Assembly: GCA_051530055.1 (NCBI GenBank)
Contig: CM121341.1
Location: forward strand, 2,728,001-2,792,000
Length of the DNA stretch: 64,000 nt
Reading direction: 5' to 3'
From: Neoechinorhynchus agilis
Taxonomy: Eukaryota > Acanthocephala
Shown: piece by piece, positions 44,294-54,419 of the stretch
Numbering within the stretch: position 1 is the first letter of the stretch
Layout of the letters: each line of letters opens with the position of its first letter
Notes under the pieces: model-generated
Databases searched by the model: none
Seen by the model: the letters and a program-made list of their open reading frames with translations, nothing else
Told to the model about the DNA's origin: nothing
Program-made: the position numbers and the translations under genes

Positions 44294-45423
44294 TTAACTG
44301 TCGTTTGTGTCAGACTTGTAAAATTCACTGACGACTTTTTCGGCGCCACTTAGCCTGGCGAACTGACGGACCATGCAGTGATTTTGCTCAAGAAACGAAT
44401 AAACATTAAGTTGCGTATTGTGTAGGTATTTCTGGAATAAAAGGCGATTTTCTTCCTTCAAATCCTCAACTTTCTTTGGCTCCTCTTCATGGTCATCGTC
44501 GTGTTCATCGTCCGTTTCAAATCCAAAATCTTCTTCTAATACTGGATACTCATTGGTCTACTCGTGCGCCCACGCTTAAGAGAAAGAGTATCCAGCAATG
44601 GATACATCCTCGAGTATTGGTGGAAGTTCAGTCCCGTCTCCAATTATAAAACTCGGTCTAAGACCCACAATATGTTGCGCAATCAGATTCGCCACTGATC
44701 GAGCGTGATCATTTCGAATACTTTTCGTTGAGTCAGAGAGCAGTACAACTGCTGCTTGGCTTCCCACGGATCCTTTTTTGTAAGCATTGTACGAATGAAC
44801 TAAATCACAAATGAAACGTAAAAGAATCAGATTTTCGAAGCTTACCTTCACCGTGAACGTAATGACCAATCACGACTGGATATTTCGTATTTTGTGGACT
44901 TCTTAAAACAACAGCATCCGATATTGAAAATGTTTCTTTAAACTTTCCAGATTCTACGGACAAAAGATCCATGAGTGGAGCATAGCGTTTGTCGGATGCA
45001 ATCTTCTCTCCCGAAACAATCACGTCGGAACTTTCACTTAAATGTTCACTAAGAAAAGAAGTCACCGATGATGTAAGCGATTTGAATTCGGTTGAGTTAG
45101 CGACGAAATCCGTTTGACAATTTACCTACAGGAGACTAAAGACGAATATCATTCAAAAAAACAACCAACTCGTGCCATCACTGCTTCTCTGTTGCTGATT
45201 TTCAAACCGACAGCACCATGAACGGATGTTTTTAGAGCCAATTTCATTCTTGCGGCACCTTCACGCTTGTTCATCTCCAATAGCCAATGTTCAGCCTAGA
45301 GACGAATATAAAAATTTTAATCGAAAAAAGAACTTGTACCTCGTCAATAGTGTCAAACATCTTTGACGCTTCGCGGCATTTCGATAATCCACAACCTGTT
45401 CGTCTTCGAAGTTCCGATAACAT
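44294..45423 (-). CDS. TSFM: Mitochondrial translation elongation factor EF-Ts, 5 exons
   Basis: Exons 45423-45340, 45295-45170, 45125-44846, 44799-44606 and 44557-44294 join through GT...AG introns of 44, 44, 46 and 48 bp and sum to 948 bp (315 residues). EF-Ts is the guanine-nucleotide exchange factor that recycles EF-Tu in mitochondria. The N-terminal UBA-like module (LSELRRRTGCGLSKCREA...AEHWL) is followed by the Tu-contacting signature QTDFVANSTEF at about residue 74, then YPVVIGHYVHGE, the coiled region QHIVGLRPSFI and an acidic C-terminal part. Human TSFM has 325 residues. A mitochondrial presequence is not obvious: the ATG used lies just after a possible acceptor (AACTTAG), so a short first exon may be missing. 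It is in tandem with CLPB, about 220 bp apart. Confidence 0.9.
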
Positions 45424-45640
45424 TGAACTAAGTTAGTCAGCCAATGATGTTAAGGGACAAGAGGTTTTAAGTATATTTTTTTAATTATATTAGGAAAAAA
45501 TGTGGTTTATTTAAAACCCCTCTACCGAAATTCATCGACTGCTTGTTTCTAAATCGAACTTGAGGCCGAACTAATGCGATGATCATATCTACAAATATTA
45601 CATAAAAGTAGAATCCTAAGATAATCATGCCACTTCACCT

Positions 45641-47669
45641 TTACTCAAACTCAATATCTTCAAATTTTCCTCCACTCAACAAACCCGTCTTCATTTTCTG
45701 CAATCTAATCACACTTTCCCCGCTGCTCGTCTTCGTCGTGGTCACCTTTACCTGCTGCCCGGACGCAATTTTGTCCATTTCATGTGCTTTAGCTATGAGA
45801 GATACAACTGCTCTATCAACTTCATGCTTCAGAGAGCGAGCACCGTAGGTTCGATCGAATCGATCAGCTAAAAGATTCACAACATTGTCATCCCATTCTA
45901 TCTTTATCGAATGTTTCTTCGATGCTAAATCGGCCCAAAACTCAAGTTCCCGCACAACAAGGTCAATCACTTGTTTCCGAGAAAATGGGAGGAAATAAAC
46001 GATTTCATTAACACGGCCCAGAAACTCGTCTCGTTTGAAATGCCGTTTTAAAATCGGTTTGATAACTTTTTCTTTGAAATCGTCGGAAATTCGGACGTCA
46101 TCCTGTTGACTTTCATTTCTTAACCTAGCAGCAAAATCGCCAATCTCACTATTGGCTAAATTAGACGTCATAACATAGATCGCTTTTCGCCCATCGACTG
46201 TTTTTCCTTGTCCGTCGGTCAATCTTCCCTCGTCGAATAATTGGAGAAGGATAGTTAAAACATCGGTATCAGCCTTATCGATTTCGTCCAACAAAACAAC
46301 GGCATTAGGGTTTTTCGATAATGCTTCTGTCAATTGTCCACCTTCCTGGTACCCAACATATCCAGGCGGTGCACCAATAAACTTCGAAACTTCATGCTTT
46401 TGCTGATACTCACTCATATCGATTCGAACAAACGATGAATGATCTTTTGGATTAGCCGAACTGGCCACTTCTCCGCTTTCAATATATTTAGCCACTTGTT
46501 TCGCTAGTTCAGTCTTTCCAACTCCAGACGAACCAAGGAAAAGAAATACTAAAGGTTTTTCTTCACTACACCAGCCACTTTCTTTTCTCCTTATAGCACC
46601 AGATACGGCATCGATGGCTTCACGCTGACCAACGATGGATTCCTTAAGGACACTATCAATTGGCTTTAGTTTTCTCAATTGCCTAGCACGTTGATGGCGA
46701 GTTTCTTCGGCATTTAACTCATACTCTACGAATCTCTTCTTTAGATTAGGCAGAGCGTATTCACTCGGACGATGACCACTCTGATTATTGAGCAATGGAT
46801 CCGCGCCGGCATTAATGAGAATATCCACAAGATCGATATCATCCGCTAGAACTGCATAATGTAACGCTGTTTGGGACATTGATTCATTTTCTACAACCTA
46901 TCTTTCATGAACCAATGACCTTTAAATCCAAGAAAACTATTGGTCATACTTAAACTCTCGTGGAATTCATCCTGGCGAGCTTTGTACACTATTAATGTTT
47001 TTGAAAAGTTTTAACGAAAGTTTCTAAAGGTCTTACCGTTCATTGGATGAACTTGTTGTTGGTGAGTGACCGTCGCTACGTTCGAGAACTGATCACCAGC
47101 GTTCACATCAGCACCTGATTTAAGAAGCAGTTGAACAGCTCTAAATTCACATAAAAATGCCTGGATTAAGGCTAAAAACAAAATTACCTCTTGTTTCTAT
47201 TGATAGCAGCAGCTTGTAGAAGTGTCCAACCGAACTCATGTCTCTGATTGGCTGCTTCTTCAAGAGTCAACTGATGTTCAGATGAATTTAAGAGTCTAAA
47301 AAAATTAAATAAAAACTCACAATAAACGATAAACTTACCCGTCAAGACGATCAATCTGACCGTACCGTATGGAAAGAAACATGTCTTTTACTTAAAAACA
47401 ATAACTTAAGAGAAATCCGGAAGCCTTAACCTACCCCATCTATCTCTCCCGACGGTCTTAGCGTTCAATTGAGTTAATAAAGGACTGCTATTTAGGTTGA
47501 AAAATCTCTTTTGAATTTCGTATATTCCAACTATTGTCAAACTAGGGTATATCAATTTTCGGGCTGCTGGCGATCGAATGATGCGAAATGGCTGCAAATT
47601 ATTTGGCCTATAGAATTTCGGCCTAAGGAGAGATATGTACCGAAAAAATGGTCTCATCTGAATGAACAC
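45641..47669 (-). CDS. CLPB: Ankyrin-repeat AAA+ disaggregase CLPB (SKD3), mitochondrial, 6 exons
   Basis: Exons 47669-47435, 47390-47339, 47295-47188, 47140-47037, 46988-46950 and 46890-45641 join at GT...AG sites (introns about 40-59 bp) and total 1788 bp, exactly 595 residues. The start is Arg-rich and hydrophobic (MRPFFRYISLLRPKF), fitting a mitochondrial presequence. Ankyrin repeats span about 95-215 (GWTLLQAAAINRN, LLKSGADVNAGD, TALHYAVLADD). The AAA+ core has Walker A GSSGVGKT (299-306), pore loop GYVG (356-359), Walker B VVLLDEIDK (377-385), arginine-finger region GRVNEIVYFLPF, and a D2-small domain (YGARSLKHEVDRAV). By family it refolds proteins in the intermembrane space. Human CLPB has about 700 residues; the frame looks fully intact. 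Confidence 0.95.
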
Positions 47670-47981
47670 AGAATTTTAGAGTTGGGTGGCTTTTTCAAAA
47701 GTTGTTTTTTTAGCAAAAAGAAGTCTTAGGCGACGAATATGTACATTATTGGTTTTTGTGGTAAGAATTTCGTTAGTACTCAAAAATCACGTATGTATAG
47801 TTGTGTTCGATAAAAAATCAATATTTGTAAACTTTTCATTCATATCGAAATGGAAAAGCATCCAAGTTATCTACTTTGTATACGCAAAAACCATTTTAGA
47901 AGTCCGAAATGGGCATCTATATTTTAAACTAAAACTCAACCCACCTTGAGAATTGGCAATTGTAAAGAAGTTGTTCGTGGA
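47670..47981. other. AT-rich region upstream of CLPB; no gene
   Basis: Probably holds the CLPB promoter. No clear motif or conserved frame was seen. Confidence 0.35.
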
Positions 47982-48083
47982 TTATTGATTTATCATTCTC
48001 AATATTTTGTCCGTTTCGTCGGACTTCTAACAACCTGTAGAAGTCCGACGAAACGGATGAAATATTGAGAATAATAAATTAAT
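47982..48083. repeat. Long palindrome, 46-bp arms, 8-base loop
   Basis: The left arm 47982-48027/29, ending CGTTTCGTCGGACTTCTA, and the right arm 48038-48083, starting TAGAAGTCCGACGAAACGG, are reverse complements with about four differences around the loop ACAACCTG. Three of the four would be G-U pairs in RNA. It may be a foldback MITE or a hairpin RNA source. Confidence 0.8.
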
Positions 48084-48269
48084 CTCTATTTTTCTTATCA
48101 CAATAAAATTAATATGTCTGATTAGTTGTAGTTGTGGTGAATTTATCACCGATATTCTACGTCGAAATCTAGTGTAATATATAAGCTCAAACAATGGATA
48201 CGCCAAACCCACGTTCCAGGACTGTCACAATTTTTCAATGACAATTTCAAAAATTATACTTGTGTTCGT

Positions 48270-48630
48270 CGACTTGACGGAATTTCGATCTTTCCGTGGC
48301 GGGATGGCAAGTGCCTTCTCTGGGACGCCACGTCCCTCGCAGTAAGCAAAATTCCCAACTCGCTAGAAATCGCTGGAGCTGCAGAGGAAGGGAGGAATTT
48401 ACGAAAATATAGAGAATTAGCAAGGTTCCACTATTTTATCCCCTTCGGAGTTGAGACGTATGGAGCGCTTGTCAGCTCGGCACTCTGCTCGAGGATCTCT
48501 CGAAGAAATTGAGAGAAACGATCGGCGACGCTTAAGAAGGTGTATTCCTGCGACAAAATATATCGCTCGCAGTACAACGAGGCAATGCTGCTAGGGTGAT
48601 AGCGACAGCCGAGGAAGGAGAGAAGTTAAG
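48270..48630 (+). mobile_element. RLE-type LINE, 3' endonuclease fragment (copy 3)
   Basis: Translation gives LDGISIFPWRDGKCLLWDAT, then ELARFHYFIPFGVETYGAL and, after a stop, LAVQRGNAARVIATAE. This is the same C-terminal module as at 2.8-3.15 kb. Only the last part of the element is present, a typical 5'-truncated insertion. Confidence 0.7.
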
Positions 48631-48639
48631 ATTTTGCGT

Positions 48640-49548
48640 GGAATGTATAAATTTCAGTACAATAAAATGATTTCTAATTGGTTGAATTGAACAACCAATA
48701 TCGATAGTTTTCATTGCCAAGCGATTTCGTAAATGTGGTTGTACGCTCGGCATCCCATTGCCCGAGCTTATTTACTTTATCAGGATAACACTATAACGTT
48801 TTGAGTGTTTGAGATGACAAACCTCGGGGAAATGTCGGAATTATCCGGGACGTGAAATACATAAGTGAATATTTGAATCCGACCGATGGTATACCTTTTT
48901 TCTCCGAAGAAAATAATATTAGAAATTTTTTAATTAAATAAAATATGTATTTAATCCGGGGTGAGGGAAATTATAATGACCACAACTTTACGGCCCCGAA
49001 GGATTTTCTCTCTAGATGATATGACTAAATCAAACGAATAACCCAGAATGTACAGACCAATGCTTTTATCCCGGAAATTCTACGATTTCCAGTATCGATT
49101 CAATTATCGTTCTTAAGAAAAATCGATTCGAGTGATTAGATTTAAAGAATCTTATCGATCGTGGAGACTTGATTGTTTCACGAGAAACGGATCAGTCCAA
49201 TGATAACGCGATTTCAACTCAGACTCATTCAAAGTGCCACCTACGAACATAAAATACAGAATGATTGCTCTACGAGCGTTTCTTTCGTTTGGAATTTCCT
49301 AAAAACCATTGCGAAGAATGAGGAGCTCGGTTGCGTTTATGCCGGTTTTATTTTAATTCAGCATCCATCGTTTTCAACCCTGGTCCTTACCTACCACTTT
49401 CAAACATCAAATATTAAAAAATTTCGTAGGCTGAAAATTGTACAGAATCTCGTTTAAGAATTGTATATTTTTACAAACTACGAACGCAAATTAAGATTAT
49501 GAAAACTTTAAAATAAATCCATTTTAAAAATTAGCACAATCTTTAATA
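48640..49548. other. Repeat-derived, no gene
   Basis: It contains AATAAAATATGTATTTAATCCGG and CCCCGAAGGATTTTCTCTC strings that recur at 50.3, 50.6 and 51.4 kb, so part is PLE terminal-repeat debris. An open frame at 49173-49457 has no recognised match. Confidence 0.4.
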
Positions 49549-50346
49549 TACTTTTGGTGAAAATAATCAACCGGTCATAACCTATTTGATTGATTTGAAA
49601 TATTTCGAAGGAGGTAATCTCGCCTCATCAGTCATCTAAAAATGAGTTTTACACATTAAGGTTTTATGCTCGGGTGCGCGTGATCGCCAAACCCGAAGTT
49701 CGGTGACCAATTTTCTATGATTTTAGTGATGAATTTTAACACGTCTCTGGGGGAAGTTTCAAGCTAAAATTAGCTTTATTTCCTTCCATTGTGTTGGACA
49801 CAGCGAGCCGCCTTTTTAGGTTTTGCTCTATTTCTATAAAGTTGGTGCCACCAAAATCCGCTCGATGCTTGCATGTCTCTCGATGATTAGAGATTGCTGA
49901 CGAATGCTCAGATCAACTGCATAAGCGACTCTCTTCTCGATGACTTGTATCGTTTGTCCGATATAGACTTTCTCACACTGTTCACAGCGCATTCGGTGGA
50001 TCCCATGAGTCGGCTCAATTCTACCCTTCCTCTTGAATGTGCTTCTGAGAGCGATTCCTTTAGTATTGTATAGACGAATTCCAACCTTCTTATTCATAAT
50101 GGAGTAAATCATTTGATTCGCATCATCATCAATGAAGTGCACTCGTTCGAAGCACGATTTTTGTTGTTATTCGGATAGTTGTTACTGCCTCTAATTCCTC
50201 GGTCTGTAATCCATTTGGGATATCCCCTCCTTTTGTAGCTCCTGGACTATCCTCGCCCTTTAATCCATGCAAGTCGAGTAGATGAGATAAGAAAGCTCTT
50301 CGGAAGTCCCATTATCTTATGACCGAAATTATTTTCACCAAAAGTA
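49549..50346 (-). mobile_element. Penelope-like element fragment with GIY-YIG endonuclease
   Basis: The minus-strand frame 50142-49834 contains GIHRMRCEQCEKVYIGQT, the GIY-YIG signature with intact YIGQT, then IEKRVAYAVDLSIRQQS and the Glu-containing end IIERHASIERI. Imperfect inverted repeats flank the fragment (TACTTTTGGTGAAAATAAT at 49549 and its complement at about 50317-50346). The order inverted repeat, hammerhead-like motif, endonuclease, inverted repeat is the same as at 17.26-17.86 kb. No RT is left. Confidence 0.7.
49590..49640 (-). ncRNA. Hammerhead-ribozyme-like motif, best core
   Basis: Minus strand: GATGA, then the exact core box CTGATGA (49631-49625), an 18-nt stem II GGCGAGATTACCTCCTTC and GAAATATTTC. 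Compared with the 10.56-kb copy, the stem II pair A-U becomes G-C, a compensatory change. The AUAU inside the last box is self-complementary, as in PLE and retrozyme hammerheads that act as dimers. Confidence 0.55.
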
Positions 50347-50549
50347 CACTTTAGTTAACCCGAAGGATTTTCTCCGTTGATGAACAATCTTTAGTGTTTC
50401 TTGCATTTATTATAAAGACGACATATGAATGCAAGGAACGCGTTGAAAATGAATTAGAGCGTTAAGGAGATAAAAATGAAATAAATCGAGTTTTATAGAT
50501 TAGATTTTAAAAATCGATCAATCACAAAATATTGCCAAAATCTCTTAAA

Positions 50550-51360
50550 ATACCTTTATTCAATAAAATGTTTTATCCGGGAGGGATCACGATTACCGCA
50601 TTGAAGACTCCGTAAGGATTTTCACGTTCAGGTTTAAGAAAGTAAACAATTATAAAGAGTTTGAACTCTGGTGACCTTAAATTACCCGGATTAAACATAT
50701 TTTATTGAAATATTTCGCGAGGAAGCCGCGCCCAACCTGTCGCTGTTTTTCAATAAAATATGCGTTTAATCCGAGAGGATTGTGATTACCACATTTAAGA
50801 CTCCGTAACGATTTTCAAATTCAATTTTAAGAAAGTTAACAATTATAAGGAGTTTGAATTCTGGTGACCTTAAACATCTCGGATTAAACACATTTTATTG
50901 AAATATTTCGCGAGGAAGCCGCGCCCAACCTGTCGCTGTTTTTCAATAAAATATGCGTTTAATCCGGGAGGAATTATGATTACCACATTGAAGACTCAGT
51001 AACGATTTTCACGTTCAGATTTAAGAAAGCAAACAATTATAAGGAGTTTGAACTCTGGTGACCTTAAACTACTCGGATTAAACATATTTTATTGAAATAT
51101 TTCGCGAGGAAGCCGCGCCCAATCTTTCGCTGTTTTTCAATAAAATATGCGTTTAATCCGAGAGGATTGTGATTACCACATTTAAGACTCCGTAACGATT
51201 TTCAAATTCAATTTTAAGAAAGTAAGCAATTATAAGGAGTTTGAATTCTGGTGACCATGAATTTTCCGGATTAAACATATTTTATTCTGGTAATTTCACC
51301 AAGAAGTATCGGTTCATGAGTAATTCTTTTTCAATTCAATAAAATATGTTTTATCCTGGG
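50550..51360. repeat. Tandem array of hairpin-bearing PLE-type repeats, 193-bp unit
   Basis: Hairpins start near 50687, 50880, 51074 and 51266. The arms CGGATTAAACATATTTTATT and AATAAAATATGCGTTTAATC enclose a 40-odd-base loop with ATTTCGCGAGGAAGCCGCG. The minus-strand loop keeps the GAAATATTTC box and a stem-II-like GC hairpin of the hammerhead family but not its core. An unpaired right arm sits at 50553-50585. Confidence 0.75.
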
Positions 51361-51429
51361 CATTATGATCGCATCACCCCGAAGGATTTTCCCTCGATGA
51401 TGAACAAAGATGTTCAATGTAAAAGTATT

Positions 51430-51890
51430 AAGAAGAATATAAAAAAGATTTTCAATTGTATAAATACTTCTTGTATGCTGATGATCTTACAATCTTTGCT
51501 CATGCACCGGCTCCCTTGTCACTCTCAATTACTCCTAACGAGATTTCTAGCGTACATGCCTTTTTGCTCCTCTAAATGTCTAAAGCTTAACTTAACCAAG
51601 TGCTTCAAAGTTGTCCCTACCTTTTCCAAAAACTTAACACCTTTCACAAGAGATGCGCTCTACACTTCTCTCTAATCTTTCAAAAGCACTCAAGGCGCAT
51701 TCATTCTCTTCCTCCGCCTCAATTTTTACCACACATTTCTCCTTTTACTCACACTTACAACATTCGCCCCCCGCCCAATATTTTAGATACTTCAGTTCCT
51801 CGCACTGCGCTCTATCTTAACTCCTTCTTCCCCACCACTAAATCCTCCAAATGCGAATCCAATCTTGAGAATGAACGGAAAAGAACATCC
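51430..51890 (+). mobile_element. Jockey-like LINE, RT fragment (copy C)
   Basis: Reads FLYADDLTIFAHAPAPLSLS near 51472-51525, then LNLTKCFKVVPTFSKNLTP and further thumb-like sequence. This matches copy A (FLYADDLTVIIIASPSLSLS). Frames change; the fragment is short and inactive. Confidence 0.6.
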
Positions 51891-52086
51891 TAATAACTTG
51901 ACGCTTTGTAGCTGCAAAGATGGAACAATAGAAAGACGCCCAAAGCTTTCAAGTTACAGGTTTCGCTATGTGTTTTCCCAAATAAAAAGCGTTAATATCA
52001 AACGAAAATTGATTTTTCTTCAAAACTTCAACACTCCGTGAGCACACAATCGTTTTTTTCCGGTTATTTATATGGAAATGCTTGCT

Positions 52087-52861
52087 CTAGAATAAGCAGC
52101 ATCCCACAGAGGACGATCTACGACTACCTTTCCACTGTCCACTCTTCTTTCTATAATTTTGGTTAGTTGTACAGTCGATGGCTACATCAAATACAAGTCT
52201 GAGATTCTGTTTGGTAAGCGCTGAGCACTCGATATACGCATGGGCGCATATCTTCTTGGCTAAATTTTGTCCTTGCTCTCGAGTAATGATTTTCCCTGTT
52301 TCTCTCCTATTAGTAGTTCGGTCGGAGTCTCTAAGATCTACTTTAGTTCCGACAAGTATGAATGGCGTCTTGGGGCAATATCTTTTAATCTCCGGAAGCC
52401 ACTTCATTGTAATGTTCGTGAATGAAGCTACATTTGTCAGTGAGAAACACAGGAGAAAAACATCGGTTTGTGGATATGAAAGTGGTCTTTTATAGAACGT
52501 AACGGTTAAATTACACTATAAAACAAAGATCCAACCTTAGTCTATCATAATCTTCTTGTCCAGCAGTATCCCAGAGACTAAGACAAACTGGAGTATTACT
52601 TCAGTCAATTTGTTTTCGGTCTATGTCTCCACGATAGTTAGAAAACAAATCGACTGTTTATTATGCATCAAATTAGCACTGTAGTTATCGAACCTTTTTT
52701 TTCAGGCGATAAATCGTATTAAGTAAATTTTTTTAAAATACTAACACTGTTGGTACGTATTCTCCTGGAAAAGCATCGGAACTGTAGCTCATAAGAAGAC
52801 ATGTTTTTCCGACGGCACCATCTCCAACAGCGACACATTTGACTGACTTGCAGACGCTCAT
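52087..52861 (-). CDS. Rho-family small GTPase (Rac/Cdc42-like), 3 exons, with an in-frame TGA
   Basis: Exon 1 (52861-52746) has the P-loop [11 protein letters not shown] and GEYVPTV; exon 2 (about 52645-52536) has [12 protein letters not shown] and the switch [14 protein letters not shown]; exon 3 (52486-52087) has [26 protein letters not shown], the Rho insert region, ECSAL, a basic stretch and the prenylation box CCLF. The exon 2/3 joint (AG, then A of exon 3) is in frame. Two oddities: a TGA lies in exon 2 just before [15 protein letters not shown], and no good AG acceptor precedes the NYRGD segment, where the family FDNY reads FSNY. The gene may be newly damaged, use an alternative exon 2 border, or contain a sequence error. 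The intact C-terminus argues against long decay. Confidence 0.75.
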
Positions 52862-52876
52862 GATCTAAATCTCAAA

Positions 52877-53081
52877 ATGGACAGAGTTGAGTTTGTGGAG
52901 AAGGTCAAGAACAACCGAATGATGCCAATCTTCTATCTAGACATAAAGGAAGATGTTATACGTATGTGCATATTTGCGGCTCGGTGCTGATGGCCTAGAA
53001 TTCTTAGATGACGAGGCGACGACATTTAGACAAGTAATTGTGACTCTTTTAGTTAAGAAAAAAATGAAATTTCTTGATTAA
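52877..53081 (+). CDS. Small two-exon protein, 55 residues, unidentified
   Basis: Exon 1 52877-52960 (MDRVEFVEKVKNNRMMPIFY...) and exon 2 52998-53081 (...FLDDEATTFRQVIVTLLVKK) join through a 37-bp GTATGT...CCTAG intron into an open frame of 56 codons including the stop. The product is acidic-basic alternating and probably helical. It starts 16 bp from the divergent Rho gene start, suggesting a shared bidirectional promoter, and its TAA (53079-53081) overlaps the stop of the convergent gene at 53078. No family recognised; the 37-bp intron is shorter than those in CLPB and EF-Ts. Confidence 0.5.
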
Positions 53082-53398
53082 TGAATCGATGAAGCAGCCT
53101 GGAGTCTATCATTGATTCGCTGTTCCCAAGCTTCGTTATTCATTGCCTTTCTCTTTTGGATATACGCAAAAAAAACACCGACAAATATCCATGATGCAAG
53201 TGAAAATATAATAAAGGACCGAGTAAATCGAGGATTTGGTCTGAGAACCGAATCATTTTGTCCGGTGTTCGTCCCGTTCTTGCCGTGACCAGTAGTCTCC
53301 CAATGGTAGAACCATTCGAATCTTGCGCTTGCAAACACTACAAATAATATTATTATCAGGATAACGGGAAGGATTTTGTAGTGACGATTCGCATAATT
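53078..53398 (-). CDS. Two-pass membrane protein, 3' exon, unidentified
   Basis: An open frame from a splice acceptor (GACTTAG, ending 53399) to TAA 53080-53078 encodes about 106 residues. It has a first membrane segment (ILPVILIIILFVVFASARF), a Gly/Asn-rich loop with WFYHWETTGHGKNG, a second membrane segment (FIIFSLASWIFVGVFFAYI) and a basic, helical C-terminus. There is no Met at the exon start, so an upstream exon is needed; none was identified. It could be a small mitochondrial inner-membrane protein, by general look only. Confidence 0.5.
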   Translation of the reverse strand, partial: NYANRHYKILPVILIIILFVVFASARFEWFYHWETTGHGKNGTNTGQNDSVLRPNPRFTRSFIIFSLASWIFVGVFFAYIQKRKAMNNEAWEQRINDRLQAASSIH

Positions 53399-54419
53399 CT
53401 AAGTCTTGTCTAACCGGAATCTTAATATGCGTAAATCGGAGACAAGAATGGACGGTATCTTGTTTTTCTAAACGACGAGAAACTTAATCAGACGTGAAAC
53501 AGAGGAAATGAAATCGAGTTTTTAGATCGAAATATTGATCACCAAGAATTTTTTACTAATGTGGACAAAGATGCCTTTTATGAATACTCGTTCTCTCTAT
53601 CGAATTATATATCGAGGTGTATTGATCGAAAGACTGAGAAGATTTTGACTTCTTAATCCCATCTTTAAGCAGCTCTTAAAGCTCGTCCAAAAAGGCACTC
53701 TTTAAATGAAAAATGGGCGAAAACATTAGAGTGAGAGAAGTGTCCAAGTTTCCTCCTGTAAATGGGATTCGGAGACTAGTGACAAAAATACTTTCCATTT
53801 AAAGTTCGAATACTTGTGAAACTTGCCTGAAGAGCCGCGTAAAAACAAAACAGGAGGGGAAATACGCTGAAAAAAAGAACTGAGTTCCTATGGGATTCCA
53901 TCCCTGGTTTTGCTATCTTCATTTGTGCAGGAGCAAGACCCATCACGTGCCACGTGAGACTTTCCTGATAATAGATTAGAGTACTGCTCAGATTGCTTCT
54001 CACATGGAAGCTCTACGATTTTCCGACGCGTATTTAGAAGACCTTCTCATCCGCTAGATAGACAGGTGTACAACCATCACCAAGTAATTTATCTGATCCT
54101 TAGCGCAGAAAGCTAAAAATTAATGTCCCAATAAATTTCTTAGAGTATCAATTACTGAAGCGGAATAAGGTCGAGTATTTTGGAGCTAATTTACACAAAT
54201 AGCGAGAGCAATTGATTTTATTGTCAACAAAGGAAATTTTTTTATGCACTATGGTTAGCGGAATAATAAATATGCGAATCAACACTTTACGGTATCTCAT
54301 TGGAATGCATTGCTTAACTTTTTGAAACAAACTAATTAAACGTTCGTTAATAGTGTTCATTTTAAATCTGAAATACAAGGTGGAAAATAAGGGTAAACAC
54401 AACCACTCAAATTTTCAAT
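53399..54419. other. No assigned gene
   Basis: AT-rich. A minus-strand open frame at 53776-54003 includes a hydrophobic stretch (VLFFSVFPLLFCFYAAL) and could be an exon of a membrane protein, but nothing supports it further. Confidence 0.3.

Noticed and set aside
44576-44620. EF-Ts ending at the TAA at 44576
   Set aside because: A 48-bp GT...TAG intron starting after LED joins to a further conserved exon (TNEYPVLEEDFGF...), giving a better family match and exact frame.
50550-51360. Active hammerhead in the 193-bp array
   Set aside because: Stem III box and stem II survive, but the CTGATGA core is replaced and extra bases separate it from stem I.
53776-54003. Hydrophobic ORF as a membrane-protein gene
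   Set aside because: No conserved residues or plausible splice partners; AT-rich DNA gives hydrophobic frames easily.
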